Shown here: positions 1 through 7,412 of the stretch, one piece after another
Numbering within the stretch: position 1 is the stretch's first letter
Layout of the letters: every line of letters begins with the position of its first letter
NCBI GenBank assembly: GCA_037138595.1
Contig: JBAXIB010000013.1
Span: forward strand, 1 to 64,000
Direction: 5' to 3'
DNA length: 64,000 nucleotides
Source of the DNA: UBA4742 sp037138595
GTDB lineage: Bacteria; Actinomycetota; Acidimicrobiia; Acidimicrobiales; Acidimicrobilacustridaceae
Program-made: the position numbers and the translations under genes
The notes under the pieces: model-generated
The model's input: the letters and a program-made list of their open reading frames with translations, nothing else
What the model was told of the DNA's origin: nothing
Database searches by the model: none

Positions 1-164
1 CGGCCACAGTTGCCGCCGATACCGCATCGGCCGACACGCTGCCGGTCACCGGAACCAATAGCCGCACCCTATGGACTGAGCTCCTCGCCGGTCTGCTCAT
101 GATCCAAATCGGCTTGTTGTTCGTGGGCATGTCGAACCGCCCCCGAAATCGCCAAACAAGCTGA
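1..164 (+). CDS. C-terminus of LPxTG cell-wall-anchored protein (5' truncated)
   Basis: Only the last 53 codons lie in the window, read in frame 3 and ending with TGA at 162-164. The tail has the three parts of a sortase sorting signal: LPVTG at codons 13-17 of the visible part, a hydrophobic stretch (LLAGLLMIQIGLLFVGM), and a short basic end (RPRNRQTS). Sortases cut such signals between Thr and Gly and attach the protein to the cell wall. The function of the protein body is unknown because it lies outside the window. A second LPxTG protein is encoded at 4016-4660. No sortase gene is present in this window. Confidence 0.75.
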   Translation, partial: ATVAADTASADTLPVTGTNSRTLWTELLAGLLMIQIGLLFVGMSNRPRNRQTS

Positions 165-207
165 ACAATGCGGCCTCTAGCGCCGCTCAATCTGAGGTAA
201 CGAGCAA

Positions 208-236
208 TGAGGGGACCAGCTCAGCTGGTCCCCTCA
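208..236. terminator. Strong inverted repeat, likely bidirectional terminator
   Basis: A perfect 13-bp stem (TGAGGGGACCAGC at 208-220 against its complement at 224-236) closes a 3-nt TCA loop. It lies between the end of the LPxTG gene and the end of the convergent response-regulator gene. The U-tract is weak on both sides, so termination is inferred mainly from stem strength and convergent position. Confidence 0.7.
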
Positions 237-300
237 TTCATGTGTGTAGCCGGCCATCTCCCCAACGAGAAACGCCTTGACCAAGATTGCTCAAGATCGC

Positions 301-1059
301 TTAGAGATCGAATCGATAGCCGCGGCTGAACACCGTCGTGACATGGCTTGATGCAGGGCCGAGTTTGAGTCGTAGTCGACGTACATGTTCGGTCACGGTC
401 GCCAAACTTTGCCATTCGGGATTCGAATCCCAAACTGACTGCAAAAGGTGTTCGCGAGTGAACACGCGGCGCGGTTGGCTTGCGAGCAAAGCCAGGACAT
501 CGAACTCAATCGGCGTGAGATGAACCTCGTCACCCTGGACAAATACTTGGCGAGAACCGAAATCAATGTGGAGGTCCCCGGCAGCAGTCGTCACGCCAAC
601 TGCTTCGTCAACACCGGTGCCTCTTCGAAGCACGGTGTCAACTCGCGCCGCCAACACCGTGACGCTAAACGGCTTCACCACGTAGTCGTCCGCGCCGAGT
701 CGCAACGCTAAAACACAAGTCTCATCTCGGTTGTCGCTACTCACCGCGATCACCGGAACTGCAGAACTTCTTCGGATTTCAAGCAACGCGTCCAAACCGG
801 TCCCGGGCATTTCGAGGCTCACAACGACAATTTCAGGATTGACTGACCGCCAAAGCGTGAGACCCTGATCAACCGATGTCGCCCAGTGCGTTCGGTATTT
901 CGGACTGAGCGCTTCGTTGAGTTGGTCACGCTGATCGATCTCATCAATGATGACGATGCTGCGTTGACTGAGCGAAGGGAAGGCACTGCCGTCGTTCGTG
1001 CCGGGCTTGAGCTGAGCCTTGGAATTCGTGCCCCCAAGCGAGCGAGCATCGTCAGTCAT
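301..1059 (-). CDS. OmpR/PhoB-family response regulator lacking the phosphoacceptor Asp
   Basis: 252 residues: a receiver domain (about 34-147) followed by an OmpR-type winged-helix DNA-binding domain (about 158-252, ending in the typical SRGYRFDL). The receiver keeps the acidic pair (D39, E40) and the switch lysine (K129 in VVKPF). The residue that should be the phosphorylated aspartate, four before the conserved Pro-Gly, is serine (S81 in VVSLEMPG). It is therefore probably an atypical receiver not controlled by Asp phosphorylation. No histidine kinase is adjacent. The start ATG at 1059 was chosen because AAAGG lies just upstream and because the longer reading frame, up to 1395, would overlap the divergent lipoprotein gene and encodes no receiver sequence. 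The C-terminal domain suggests a DNA-binding regulator; its targets are unknown. Confidence 0.85.
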   Translation of the reverse strand: MTDDARSLGGTNSKAQLKPGTNDGSAFPSLSQRSIVIIDEIDQRDQLNEALSPKYRTHWATSVDQGLTLWRSVNPEIVVVSLEMPGTGLDALLEIRRSSAVPVIAVSSDNRDETCVLALRLGADDYVVKPFSVTVLAARVDTVLRRGTGVDEAVGVTTAAGDLHIDFGSRQVFVQGDEVHLTPIEFDVLALLASQPRRVFTREHLLQSVWDSNPEWQSLATVTEHVRRLRLKLGPASSHVTTVFSRGYRFDL

Positions 1060-1313
1060 AGAACCTTTGGCTATCACAGTCGCCGCCAAAGCGGACACCA
1101 GGCCCGAGCCTGACATCGAAATAGCCATCGTCGGCATGTTCGGTGACGCGGCGTTGAGGGTAACTTTTCCGTTGATCGCTACTGGTTTTCGTGTGAGGTT
1201 GCGCGGTCGTGGCAGCGCTACAAGATCGCTGACGGGACAATGAAACCGATCGCTGGTACGTTCCTCAACGTTGTTGAGGATTGGGGCAGCAAGTCGCGTG
1301 AGAGGGGAAACGA

Positions 1314-1889
1314 GTGAATAACACAAGGCGTCTACTATGCAGCGTCGGGGTGGTCGCAGTGCTGACGTTGGGAATGCTGGGCTGCTCCTCGTCAAACAGC
1401 GCCAATGAAGCAGCCGGCACTACGCAGCCAACCATTCCTTTTGCCGGTCTAGTCAGTACGACCAGTTCACTTCCGCCGACAACCGTCTCGACCGTGCCTC
1501 GGTCACCGGTGGTGAACAACCCCGACGACGTAGCATTTTGTGGCGCGGTCAACGCTTTCGACCCGATTTTCAACGACCTTGCTGGGGTCACCGACTTGCG
1601 AGCTGACACCTTTGGTCGAGCGGTTTGGGTAAGCCAGATTGCCGACCTATCCCGCAAATCACGCGAGAGCGCACCGACCGAGTTGGTCGATGCAGTAGAC
1701 GTCTATACCGATCACATCGACCAAGGCCTTGCGGCGATCGCCGTGGCAAAAACCTTGGCTCAGTACTCGGCGGCCGTGACGGTGATGACAAACGCATCGA
1801 ATGACATCAAGGTGCAGCCGATGCTTACTTGGATGACGGGTAATTGCACCCAGAATGCTGGCGATGGTTCACCGGCGTCCGGTACATGA
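1314..1889 (+). CDS. Putative lipoprotein, unknown function
   Basis: 191 residues starting with GTG, preceded by AGAGGGG six bases upstream. The N-terminus is a lipoprotein-type signal peptide: NNTRR, a hydrophobic core, then Cys24 in GMLGC followed by a serine-rich linker. The lipobox is imperfect because Leu rather than Ala/Ser stands at -2. After a Ser/Thr/Pro-rich spacer (about 25-65) there is a mostly helical domain of about 115 residues with Cys71 and Cys178. No family was recognised. The following gene encodes another small lipoprotein of similar design, so the two may be related solute-facing surface proteins. It is transcribed divergently from the response regulator across a 254-bp gap in which no clear promoter was seen. 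Confidence 0.7.
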   Translation: MNNTRRLLCSVGVVAVLTLGMLGCSSSNSANEAAGTTQPTIPFAGLVSTTSSLPPTTVSTVPRSPVVNNPDDVAFCGAVNAFDPIFNDLAGVTDLRADTFGRAVWVSQIADLSRKSRESAPTELVDAVDVYTDHIDQGLAAIAVAKTLAQYSAAVTVMTNASNDIKVQPMLTWMTGNCTQNAGDGSPASGT

Positions 1890-1959
1890 CCATGACAACC
1901 GGTAAGCTCATAAACTTGAGTCGGTGTCAAACGTGGCTTACTTGTCGATGGAGTGACTG

Positions 1960-2397
1960 ATGAAAATTCGTATCGCGGGATTGGCTGTGTTGCTCGTGTT
2001 GTTGTCGGCATGCGGTTCATCGACGAACAGCTCGACAGAGTCTGAATCCGGGTCCGACACAACGATCGATGTGGACCAAGCCGCCGCGTCGGCTTGCAAA
2101 CAAATGGACGAAGTATTGGCTCACACTGCTGACGGCTCCGACATTTCCGGATCTGACGCCAACGCGTTTTTGAAGGCGATCGACCCCGTGTTAAAGCCGA
2201 ACGGAAGCCGAACTACCCGCACTGATCCAGTGCCGCAGTGGAAGCCGCTTGGCCTGGTTTTAGTGCCACTGTTACAAGCGGTAACAACTCATGACACCGC
2301 CGCGATTGCTGATTTGACGCCGCAAGCTCAAGCGATTTGCGCCACGATCCCCGCCGAAGCTCAAAGCGCTGCAGGGTACAAACCGACCGGCACCTGA
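1960..2397 (+). CDS. Small lipoprotein, unknown function
   Basis: 145 residues beginning MKIRIAGLAVLLVLLSACGS: a short basic n-region, a leucine-rich core and a textbook lipobox LSAC with Cys18 as the lipidation site. A low-complexity Ser/Thr/Glu linker (20-37) follows, then a compact domain of about 100 residues with two cysteines (C46 in SACKQ and one in AICATIP) that could form a disulfide. It resembles the preceding lipoprotein in overall layout (signal, linker, helical domain with two Cys), but similarity is too low by eye to claim paralogy. Function is not recognised. It is predicted to be attached to the outer face of the cytoplasmic membrane. Confidence 0.7.
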   Translation: MKIRIAGLAVLLVLLSACGSSTNSSTESESGSDTTIDVDQAAASACKQMDEVLAHTADGSDISGSDANAFLKAIDPVLKPNGSRTTRTDPVPQWKPLGLVLVPLLQAVTTHDTAAIADLTPQAQAICATIPAEAQSAAGYKPTGT

Positions 2398-2406
2398 ATC
2401 GCGGTC

Positions 2407-2826
2407 GTGGTGACTGACCAACATCCGGCCCGAGTCGCCGCCCAGCGATCCATGGCCGCCATCGAAGCAGGCGAACGCGACCAGTGGCTATCGCTGTTTG
2501 CTGACGACGCCATCGTCGAAGACCCGATCGGTCAATCACCCCTTGATCCAGACGGTCTAGGTCGACGGGGCAAAGCAGCCATCGCCACATTTTACGACAC
2601 CGTCGTGTCCGCCAATCCGGTTGGCTTCGACATCAAATCGTCCTATGCCGCCGGTGACGAAGTAGCCAACGTGGGGGTCATCACCACCACCTTCCCTGAC
2701 GGATCACGCGCCATCGTCGAAGGCGTCTACACCTACCGCGTTAACGCTGACGGCCTCATCGTGTCGCTACGAGCGTTTTGGGAGTTTTCAGCCATGACCT
2801 TCGAACCTCCGCCCAGCTCGACATGA
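2407..2826 (+). CDS. Nuclear transport factor 2-like (SnoaL/KSI fold) protein
   Basis: 139 residues with the NTF2-like cone-fold pattern. An N-terminal helix reads ARVAAQRSMAAIEAGERDQW. It is followed by LFADDAIVEDPIG, the characteristic start of SnoaL/ketosteroid-isomerase-like domains, then FYDTVV and beta strands ending FWEFSAM. Members include polyketide cyclases, isomerases and many orphan small-molecule binding proteins, so the substrate cannot be assigned. Two GTG codons (2407 and 2410) are equally possible starts; there is no clear ribosome binding site. The next gene is a reductase-like protein 36 bases downstream on the same strand. These two families often occur together in actinobacterial steroid or lipid degradation contexts, but that link is inference. 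Confidence 0.75.
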   Translation: MVTDQHPARVAAQRSMAAIEAGERDQWLSLFADDAIVEDPIGQSPLDPDGLGRRGKAAIATFYDTVVSANPVGFDIKSSYAAGDEVANVGVITTTFPDGSRAIVEGVYTYRVNADGLIVSLRAFWEFSAMTFEPPPSST

Positions 2827-2862
2827 CTAGCCCGACGTGACCTATCGGGTGACTGGCTCGCC

Positions 2863-3915
2863 ATGACGTATCGGGTCATCCAATGGGCGACAGGCAATAT
2901 CGGCCGAGCCGCAATCGAGGGAATCTTGGCCCATCCCGACCTCGAACTTGTCGGCGTCTATGTCTATGCCGACAACAAGGCGGGTCGAGATGTCGGAGAC
3001 ATTTGCGGGATCGCTCCCACGGGCGTGATTACCACCAACGACCTTGCCGAAACGTTGGCACTAGACGCCGACTGCGTCATCTACAGCCCGATGCTGGCCA
3101 ACCCCACCGAAGTCATCGCGTTGCTCGAATCGGGCAAAAACATTGTCACACCGGTCGGATGGATTTACCCATTCAAAAGCCATGATGTCGCCGCGGTCGA
3201 AGCGGCGTGTCGTTCTGGCAACGTCAGCCTGCACGGCACCGGAATCAACCCGGGAGGCATCACCGAACAAATCCCGCTGATGCTCTCGGCGTTTTGTCGC
3301 GACATCGAACACATCCGAGTCGAAGAATTTTCCGACATCCGAAACTACGACACGACATTCGTGGTCCGCGATGTCATGTTGTTCGGCGCCACCATCGACC
3401 AAGCGAAAACCAGTCCGATGGTGAACCTGCTCGGCGACGGATTCTGCCAATCAATCGACATGATCGCCGCCGCGCTCGGCGTAAACCTCGACCCCACCAA
3501 ACGCACAACCCACGACATGGCAGTCACGACCGTGCCCCTCGACACACCAGTCGGAATCATCGAAGCGGGCACCGTCGCCGCCCAACGGTTCACCTGGCAA
3601 GGCCTCATCGACGGCGAACCGTTCGTCACCGTGCGAGTGAACTGGCTGATGGGCGAAACCAACCTCGAACCGGCCTGGACGTTCGGCCCCGAAGGCGAGC
3701 GATTCGAAATCGAGTTCGCGGCGACCCCACCACTGAAAGCAACGTTCCACGGCATGCACCCGCCGACCGTCGACGGCGCCGACGTGTCGCACAACGAAGG
3801 CATTATCGCCACCGCCATGCACTGCGTGAACGCCGTGCCCTTTGTGGTCGACGCCGCCGTCGGAATCCGGACATACCTCGATTTGCCCCTCATGGCGGCC
3901 CGCAAAGCCAACTAA
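2863..3915 (+). CDS. Dihydrodipicolinate reductase-like NAD(P)-dependent oxidoreductase
   Basis: 350 residues. The N-terminus is a Rossmann fold typical of the mycobacterial-type family annotated as dihydrodipicolinate reductase-like or 2,4-diaminopentanoate dehydrogenase-like: YRVIQWATGNIGRAAIEG gives the nucleotide-binding glycine motif and VGVYVY ends strand 2. A helix-rich C-terminal substrate domain (about 130-340) follows, with HGTGINPGG near residue 126. These proteins are not the lysine-pathway DapB; the physiological substrate is generally unknown. No good ribosome binding site precedes ATG 2863. A partial duplicate of its own start lies 26 bases upstream and ends in an ATGA overlap with this gene (see findings). 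The reductase and the upstream NTF2-like gene probably share a transcript. Confidence 0.8.
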   Translation: MTYRVIQWATGNIGRAAIEGILAHPDLELVGVYVYADNKAGRDVGDICGIAPTGVITTNDLAETLALDADCVIYSPMLANPTEVIALLESGKNIVTPVGWIYPFKSHDVAAVEAACRSGNVSLHGTGINPGGITEQIPLMLSAFCRDIEHIRVEEFSDIRNYDTTFVVRDVMLFGATIDQAKTSPMVNLLGDGFCQSIDMIAAALGVNLDPTKRTTHDMAVTTVPLDTPVGIIEAGTVAAQRFTWQGLIDGEPFVTVRVNWLMGETNLEPAWTFGPEGERFEIEFAATPPLKATFHGMHPPTVDGADVSHNEGIIATAMHCVNAVPFVVDAAVGIRTYLDLPLMAARKAN

Positions 3916-3940
3916 TCAGCGACATCTCGCGAATTGACTA

Positions 3941-3968
3941 TCGACAGACCCGTGGCCGCAGGTACAAT
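3941..3968 (+). promoter_or_regulatory. Sigma-A-type promoter of the LPxTG protein gene
   Basis: TCGACA (3941-3946), a 16-bp spacer and TACAAT (3963-3968) form a near-consensus housekeeping promoter, giving a leader of about 40 nt before the start. A GAGGAGG ribosome binding site is at 4001-4007. Confidence 0.55.
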
Positions 3969-4015
3969 TCGGGCGGGTTCGGGGTAGAGTTCAGGCCCTT
4001 GAGGAGGCAATGCCG

Positions 4016-4660
4016 GTGTTGAAGCGCATCTTGTTCGCGATGGTGCTGATAACAGGACTGTTTGTCGCGTCCGTGGGCCTGTCGGCCACGCCCGCCAACG
4101 CCCAATACTGCGCACCCGGCAGCGTGAATCAAGGCGCCAACACGCCATGTCAGGTCATCACCGGCAACGGAACGAGTTTCCCCGTCGGCGGCATCGTCGA
4201 ACTCGTCGGCCACGGCTTTTTACCCGCCAGCACTGCAAATTTCGCCATCGAAGGTTGCTTGACCACAACCCAGCTCGGAACCGCACTCGTCGATGACGCC
4301 TACAACGTGCGGTTCTCGTTCCCGATTCCGGCCGATTGCTGCTCAGGGGTGCACGACGTAACCATCACCGGCCTCAACGCCGCCGGCAACCCTTTAGTCG
4401 AGGTCTACCAAATCACGGTCCTCGGTGACCTAGTCCCCCAACCTGACGGTTCGGGTTGTCACTCAACCGTCCCAACCGTGTCACCGGGAAGCACGATTCC
4501 AGGCGGCGGTGGTACGGGGACTTTACCGAGAACCGGATCAACAACGGGCGTGCCGCTAGCGGTTGGTTTTGGGTTGGTCGTGATCGGTTTCGGCCTTGTT
4601 GTGATCGCCCGCCGGGTGAGTTTTCAGCGGCGCCACCGCAGCTCAACCTCACATCCTTGA
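4016..4660 (+). CDS. Exported LPxTG-anchored surface protein
   Basis: About 214 residues. A signal peptide (LKRILFAMVLITGLFVASVG, cleavage probably after ATPANA) is followed by a beta-rich domain of about 120 residues with six cysteines, including a CC pair (PADCCSGVHD). This resembles immunoglobulin-like or IPT-like surface modules of unknown binding partner. A Gly/Thr/Pro linker leads to LPRTG, a hydrophobic segment (VPLAVGFGLVVIGFGLVVIA) and a basic tail (RRVSFQRRHR): a complete sortase sorting signal. GTG at 4016 was preferred because the GAGGAGG site then has an 8-base spacer; the ATG at 4010 would leave only two bases. Together with the truncated protein at the window start, this implies a sortase elsewhere in the genome. 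Confidence 0.75.
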   Translation: MLKRILFAMVLITGLFVASVGLSATPANAQYCAPGSVNQGANTPCQVITGNGTSFPVGGIVELVGHGFLPASTANFAIEGCLTTTQLGTALVDDAYNVRFSFPIPADCCSGVHDVTITGLNAAGNPLVEVYQITVLGDLVPQPDGSGCHSTVPTVSPGSTIPGGGGTGTLPRTGSTTGVPLAVGFGLVVIGFGLVVIARRVSFQRRHRSSTSHP

Positions 4661-4741
4661 CCTAACCAACTCAGCTACACTCGCGGAGCGATCCGCGACA
4701 GCAGCGGAAATTTGGGTTCGCGGACAACTAGGGGAATTTTG

Positions 4742-5596
4742 GTGGGGGCCGCACGACGTATGACCCGTCGCTATCAAGCAACCGATGGCGGTGGCTACCG
4801 CGTGACTCGACTCGACGCGGATCTGCCGCCCACACCACTAGAACGCGTCGTCATTGTGGCCGGGATGGCTCGCACTGGCAGTTCGTTGTTATCAAGCCAA
4901 CTTGCCAGCACCGGCTGTGTTGGAATGCCCCGCGAATACCTCAACCCGATTATCACGGCATCGACCAGCGTCGAGTGGGGTTTGCCTCGCGAATCGCTAC
5001 GGGGTCACGTCGGCCATATCCGACGTCGCTTGCGCGGCGATGACAACTGGCAAAAGCCAGTGCGGTTCACGGATCGTTCCTTTGGCGAGTACTTACGGCT
5101 GCTCGCAAATCGCCGAACGACTCCCAACGGCGTCTTTTCGATGAAGACCTTCTGGGACCAATGGGAAAAAGGATTCGTGAACACCGGACAAAAGTTGGAT
5201 GTGTGGAACGCACCGATTACATGGGTGCGTTTGACCCGCACCGACATAGTCGCCCAAGCCATCTCATATTCTCGTGCAATGCAGACTGGCCAGTGGTCGT
5301 CAAATGCCGAATCAAAGGGCCGCCCGGTCTATAACGAAACGCGAATCGCCAACCTGATCGAATATTTTGAGCACCAAAACACGTCTTGGGATCGCTATTT
5401 TCAGGCGATCGGCGTTGAGCCCTACGTCGTGCATTACGAGTCGCTGGCCGAGTCGACGACCGAGACGGTTTCAGGGTTGTTGGGTTGGCTCGGGTTTCCC
5501 GATGCGCGCCCAGCACCGCCGTCGAGTCGCCGCCAATCGGGTACCGAAAGCGCCGAATGGCAGCAACGATTTCTGAAAAGCCATCACGCGCAATGA
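4742..5596 (+). CDS. Stf0-family sulfotransferase, copy 1 of 3
   Basis: 284 residues. The N-terminal P-loop-like PAPS-binding motif is GMARTGSSLLSSQL, followed by GCVGMPREYLNP, which matches the Stf0 (trehalose 2-sulfotransferase) family; the Glu of PREYL aligns with the catalytic base described for mycobacterial Stf0. Internal family blocks are GVFSMK, ITWVRLTRTD and VHYESL. Stf0 proteins transfer sulfate from PAPS to sugar hydroxyls. GTG 4742 is chosen because AGGGGA (4730-4735) lies six bases upstream; TTG 4712 is an alternative. The stop overlaps the next start (ATGA). This is the first of three tandem paralogues. The sugar acceptor is unknown; in this context a surface glycan is the likely target. 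Confidence 0.85.
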   Translation: MGAARRMTRRYQATDGGGYRVTRLDADLPPTPLERVVIVAGMARTGSSLLSSQLASTGCVGMPREYLNPIITASTSVEWGLPRESLRGHVGHIRRRLRGDDNWQKPVRFTDRSFGEYLRLLANRRTTPNGVFSMKTFWDQWEKGFVNTGQKLDVWNAPITWVRLTRTDIVAQAISYSRAMQTGQWSSNAESKGRPVYNETRIANLIEYFEHQNTSWDRYFQAIGVEPYVVHYESLAESTTETVSGLLGWLGFPDARPAPPSSRRQSGTESAEWQQRFLKSHHAQ

Positions 5597-6465
5597 GCAA
5601 TCGAGATGGATCGTTGCGTGACGAAGACGGATATCACACTGACCTGAAAATCACTAACCCTGATTACGATCTGCCGAAGGTGCCCCTGAAGCAGGTGGTC
5701 GTCATGGCTTCATCGCAACGATCAGGAAGTTCAATGCTGTCTGCTCAGCTGGCCAGCACCAGCTGCGTTGGTGTCCCTCGCGAATATCTGAACCCGCTTG
5801 CTCTCGCCAACACGAGCATCGGTTGGGGATTGCCTCGTCAGTCGTTTCGTGGCCATCTCGGTCAGATTCGCCGTCGCATTCGAGGCAATGATGACTGGCG
5901 AAACCCAGTGCGGTTCACGAATCATTCGGTTGGCGAGTACTTGCGTTTGCTTGCCGATCGCCGAACGACGGCGAACGGCGTCTTTTCGATGAAGGCCCAT
6001 TGGAACCATTGGGAAAAAGGATTTCTGAACACCGGTCAACAGTTGGACCTATGGAACGCACCGATTAGTTGGGTGCGTCTCACTCGCACCGACCTCATCG
6101 CCCAAGCCATTTCACTTTCGCGTGCACGACAAAGCGGACAATGGTCATCGCACATGGCGGCGACCAAGTCGGCCAGCTACGACGAAGCCCGAATCGTGCG
6201 ATGCATCGAAGTCATCGAGTATCAGACGGCGTCCTGGGATCGCTATTTTCAGTCGCTCGGCGTTGAGCCCTACGTCGTGCATTACGAGTCGCTGGTCGAG
6301 TCAACGACCGCGACGGTTTCGGGATTGTTGGGTTGGCTCGGGTTTCCCGATGCGCGCCCGGCACCGCCATCGACCCGGCGCCAATCGGGTACCGAAAGCG
6401 CCGAATGGCACGCACGATTTCTAAAAAATCACCCCGAGTATGCTCATCGGACCGGTCAGCAATGA
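5593..6465 (+). CDS. Stf0-family sulfotransferase, copy 2 of 3
   Basis: 290 residues, paralogous to the genes on both sides. The PAPS loop is ASSQRSGSSMLSAQL, with SQRS replacing the MART of copy 1. Then come GVPREYLNP with the presumed catalytic Glu, the conserved tryptophan-rich block WNHWEKGF, WVRLTRTDLIAQA and a C-terminus ending HPEYAHRTGQQ. ATG 5593 overlaps the stop of copy 1 (ATGA), so translation is probably coupled. A longer frame from 5485 lies inside copy 1 and is rejected. Its last 250 bases are almost identical to copy 1, while the N-terminal halves have diverged, suggesting gene conversion or recent unequal duplication. Acceptor unknown. Confidence 0.85.
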   Translation: MSNRDGSLRDEDGYHTDLKITNPDYDLPKVPLKQVVVMASSQRSGSSMLSAQLASTSCVGVPREYLNPLALANTSIGWGLPRQSFRGHLGQIRRRIRGNDDWRNPVRFTNHSVGEYLRLLADRRTTANGVFSMKAHWNHWEKGFLNTGQQLDLWNAPISWVRLTRTDLIAQAISLSRARQSGQWSSHMAATKSASYDEARIVRCIEVIEYQTASWDRYFQSLGVEPYVVHYESLVESTTATVSGLLGWLGFPDARPAPPSTRRQSGTESAEWHARFLKNHPEYAHRTGQQ

Positions 6466-6471
6466 CGAGAA

Positions 6472-7362
6472 ATGGATCTCAACGTGGTCGATGAACAACA
6501 TGGGCGACCGCTCGATCAAGCGGTCGATGCCGCCAATAGCGACGTCGTTGCCGAAAAGCACCTGGACTTGCCGCCAACGCCTGTGGAACGGGTTGTCCTT
6601 CTCGCCTCGCTGGCCCGCACTGGTAGTTCACTGCTGGCCGCGCAGCTCGACAGCACCCGCTGTGTCGGAGTACCGCGAGAATATTTAAATGCCGATGCAC
6701 TCTCGCAGACGGGCAGCGCCTGGGGATTGCCACGGCAGTCATTGCGAGGACATCTGGGTCAGGTTCGCCGTCGTATGCGCGGCGATGATGACTGGCGGAA
6801 GCCCGTAACGTTTTCTGATCGATCGTTTGGCCCGTATTTGCAGTTTCTTGCCGCTCGACGGACGACTTCGAATGGGGTCTTCTCTATGAAGGTCAATTGG
6901 GGAGATTGGGAACAAGGCTTTTTGTTGACCGGTCAATCCCTTGACCTGTGGAACGCTCCGATTACCTGGGTGCGTCTCTTTCGAACTGACGAAGTAGCCC
7001 AAGCCATATCGTTCTCGCGTGCGAGGCAGAGTGGCCAGTGGTCTTCCAGCTACAAAACGAAAATCACACCAACATACGATGAGAGCCACATCATTGATTC
7101 CATCAGACACATCGAGAGAAACCGTGTGGCATGGGATCACTATTTCGTGTCGATCGGTGTTGAGCCCTACGTCGTCGTCTACGAATCACTCCTTGAATCG
7201 ACTACTGAAATTGTGAGGGCGTTGTTGGATTGGCTTGGGTTTCCCGATGCGCAACCAGCACCGCCATCGACCCGTCGCCAATCGGGTACCGAAAGTGCCG
7301 AATGGCAGGAACGATTTCTAAAAAATCACCCCGAGTACCTCGACCGAACGGGGCATACATGA
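6472..7362 (+). CDS. Stf0-family sulfotransferase, copy 3 of 3
   Basis: 296 residues. It has an N-terminal extension of about 25 residues compared with copy 2, then ASLARTGSSLLAAQL (PAPS loop) and GVPREYLNA with the conserved Glu. The same downstream blocks follow: GVFSMK, ITWVRLFRTDEVAQA, YESLLESTTE and a C-terminus HPEYLDRTGHT. Asn-Pro after PREYL is changed to Asn-Ala. Only six bases separate it from copy 2, so all three form one operon. The copies differ mostly in the middle segment after RQSGQWSS, which in sulfotransferases contributes to acceptor binding; different acceptor sites on one glycan are a reasonable inference. It ends convergently with the methyltransferase gene, with a 50-bp gap and no obvious terminator. 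Confidence 0.85.
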   Translation: MDLNVVDEQHGRPLDQAVDAANSDVVAEKHLDLPPTPVERVVLLASLARTGSSLLAAQLDSTRCVGVPREYLNADALSQTGSAWGLPRQSLRGHLGQVRRRMRGDDDWRKPVTFSDRSFGPYLQFLAARRTTSNGVFSMKVNWGDWEQGFLLTGQSLDLWNAPITWVRLFRTDEVAQAISFSRARQSGQWSSSYKTKITPTYDESHIIDSIRHIERNRVAWDHYFVSIGVEPYVVVYESLLESTTEIVRALLDWLGFPDAQPAPPSTRRQSGTESAEWQERFLKNHPEYLDRTGHT

Positions 7363-7412
7363 CGATTGCTGCTGCGAACTAACTATTCGCCGACGGGCGA
7401 GACGGCAACCCG

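Noticed and set aside
1060..1395. N-terminal extension of the atypical response regulator
   Set aside because: It overlaps the divergent lipoprotein start and contains no receiver-like sequence; ATG 1059 has AAAGG upstream.
3207..4022. Long open frame rich in Arg inside the reductase gene
   Set aside because: It is a shadow of the reductase gene (2863-3915) with low-complexity Arg/His composition and no family match.
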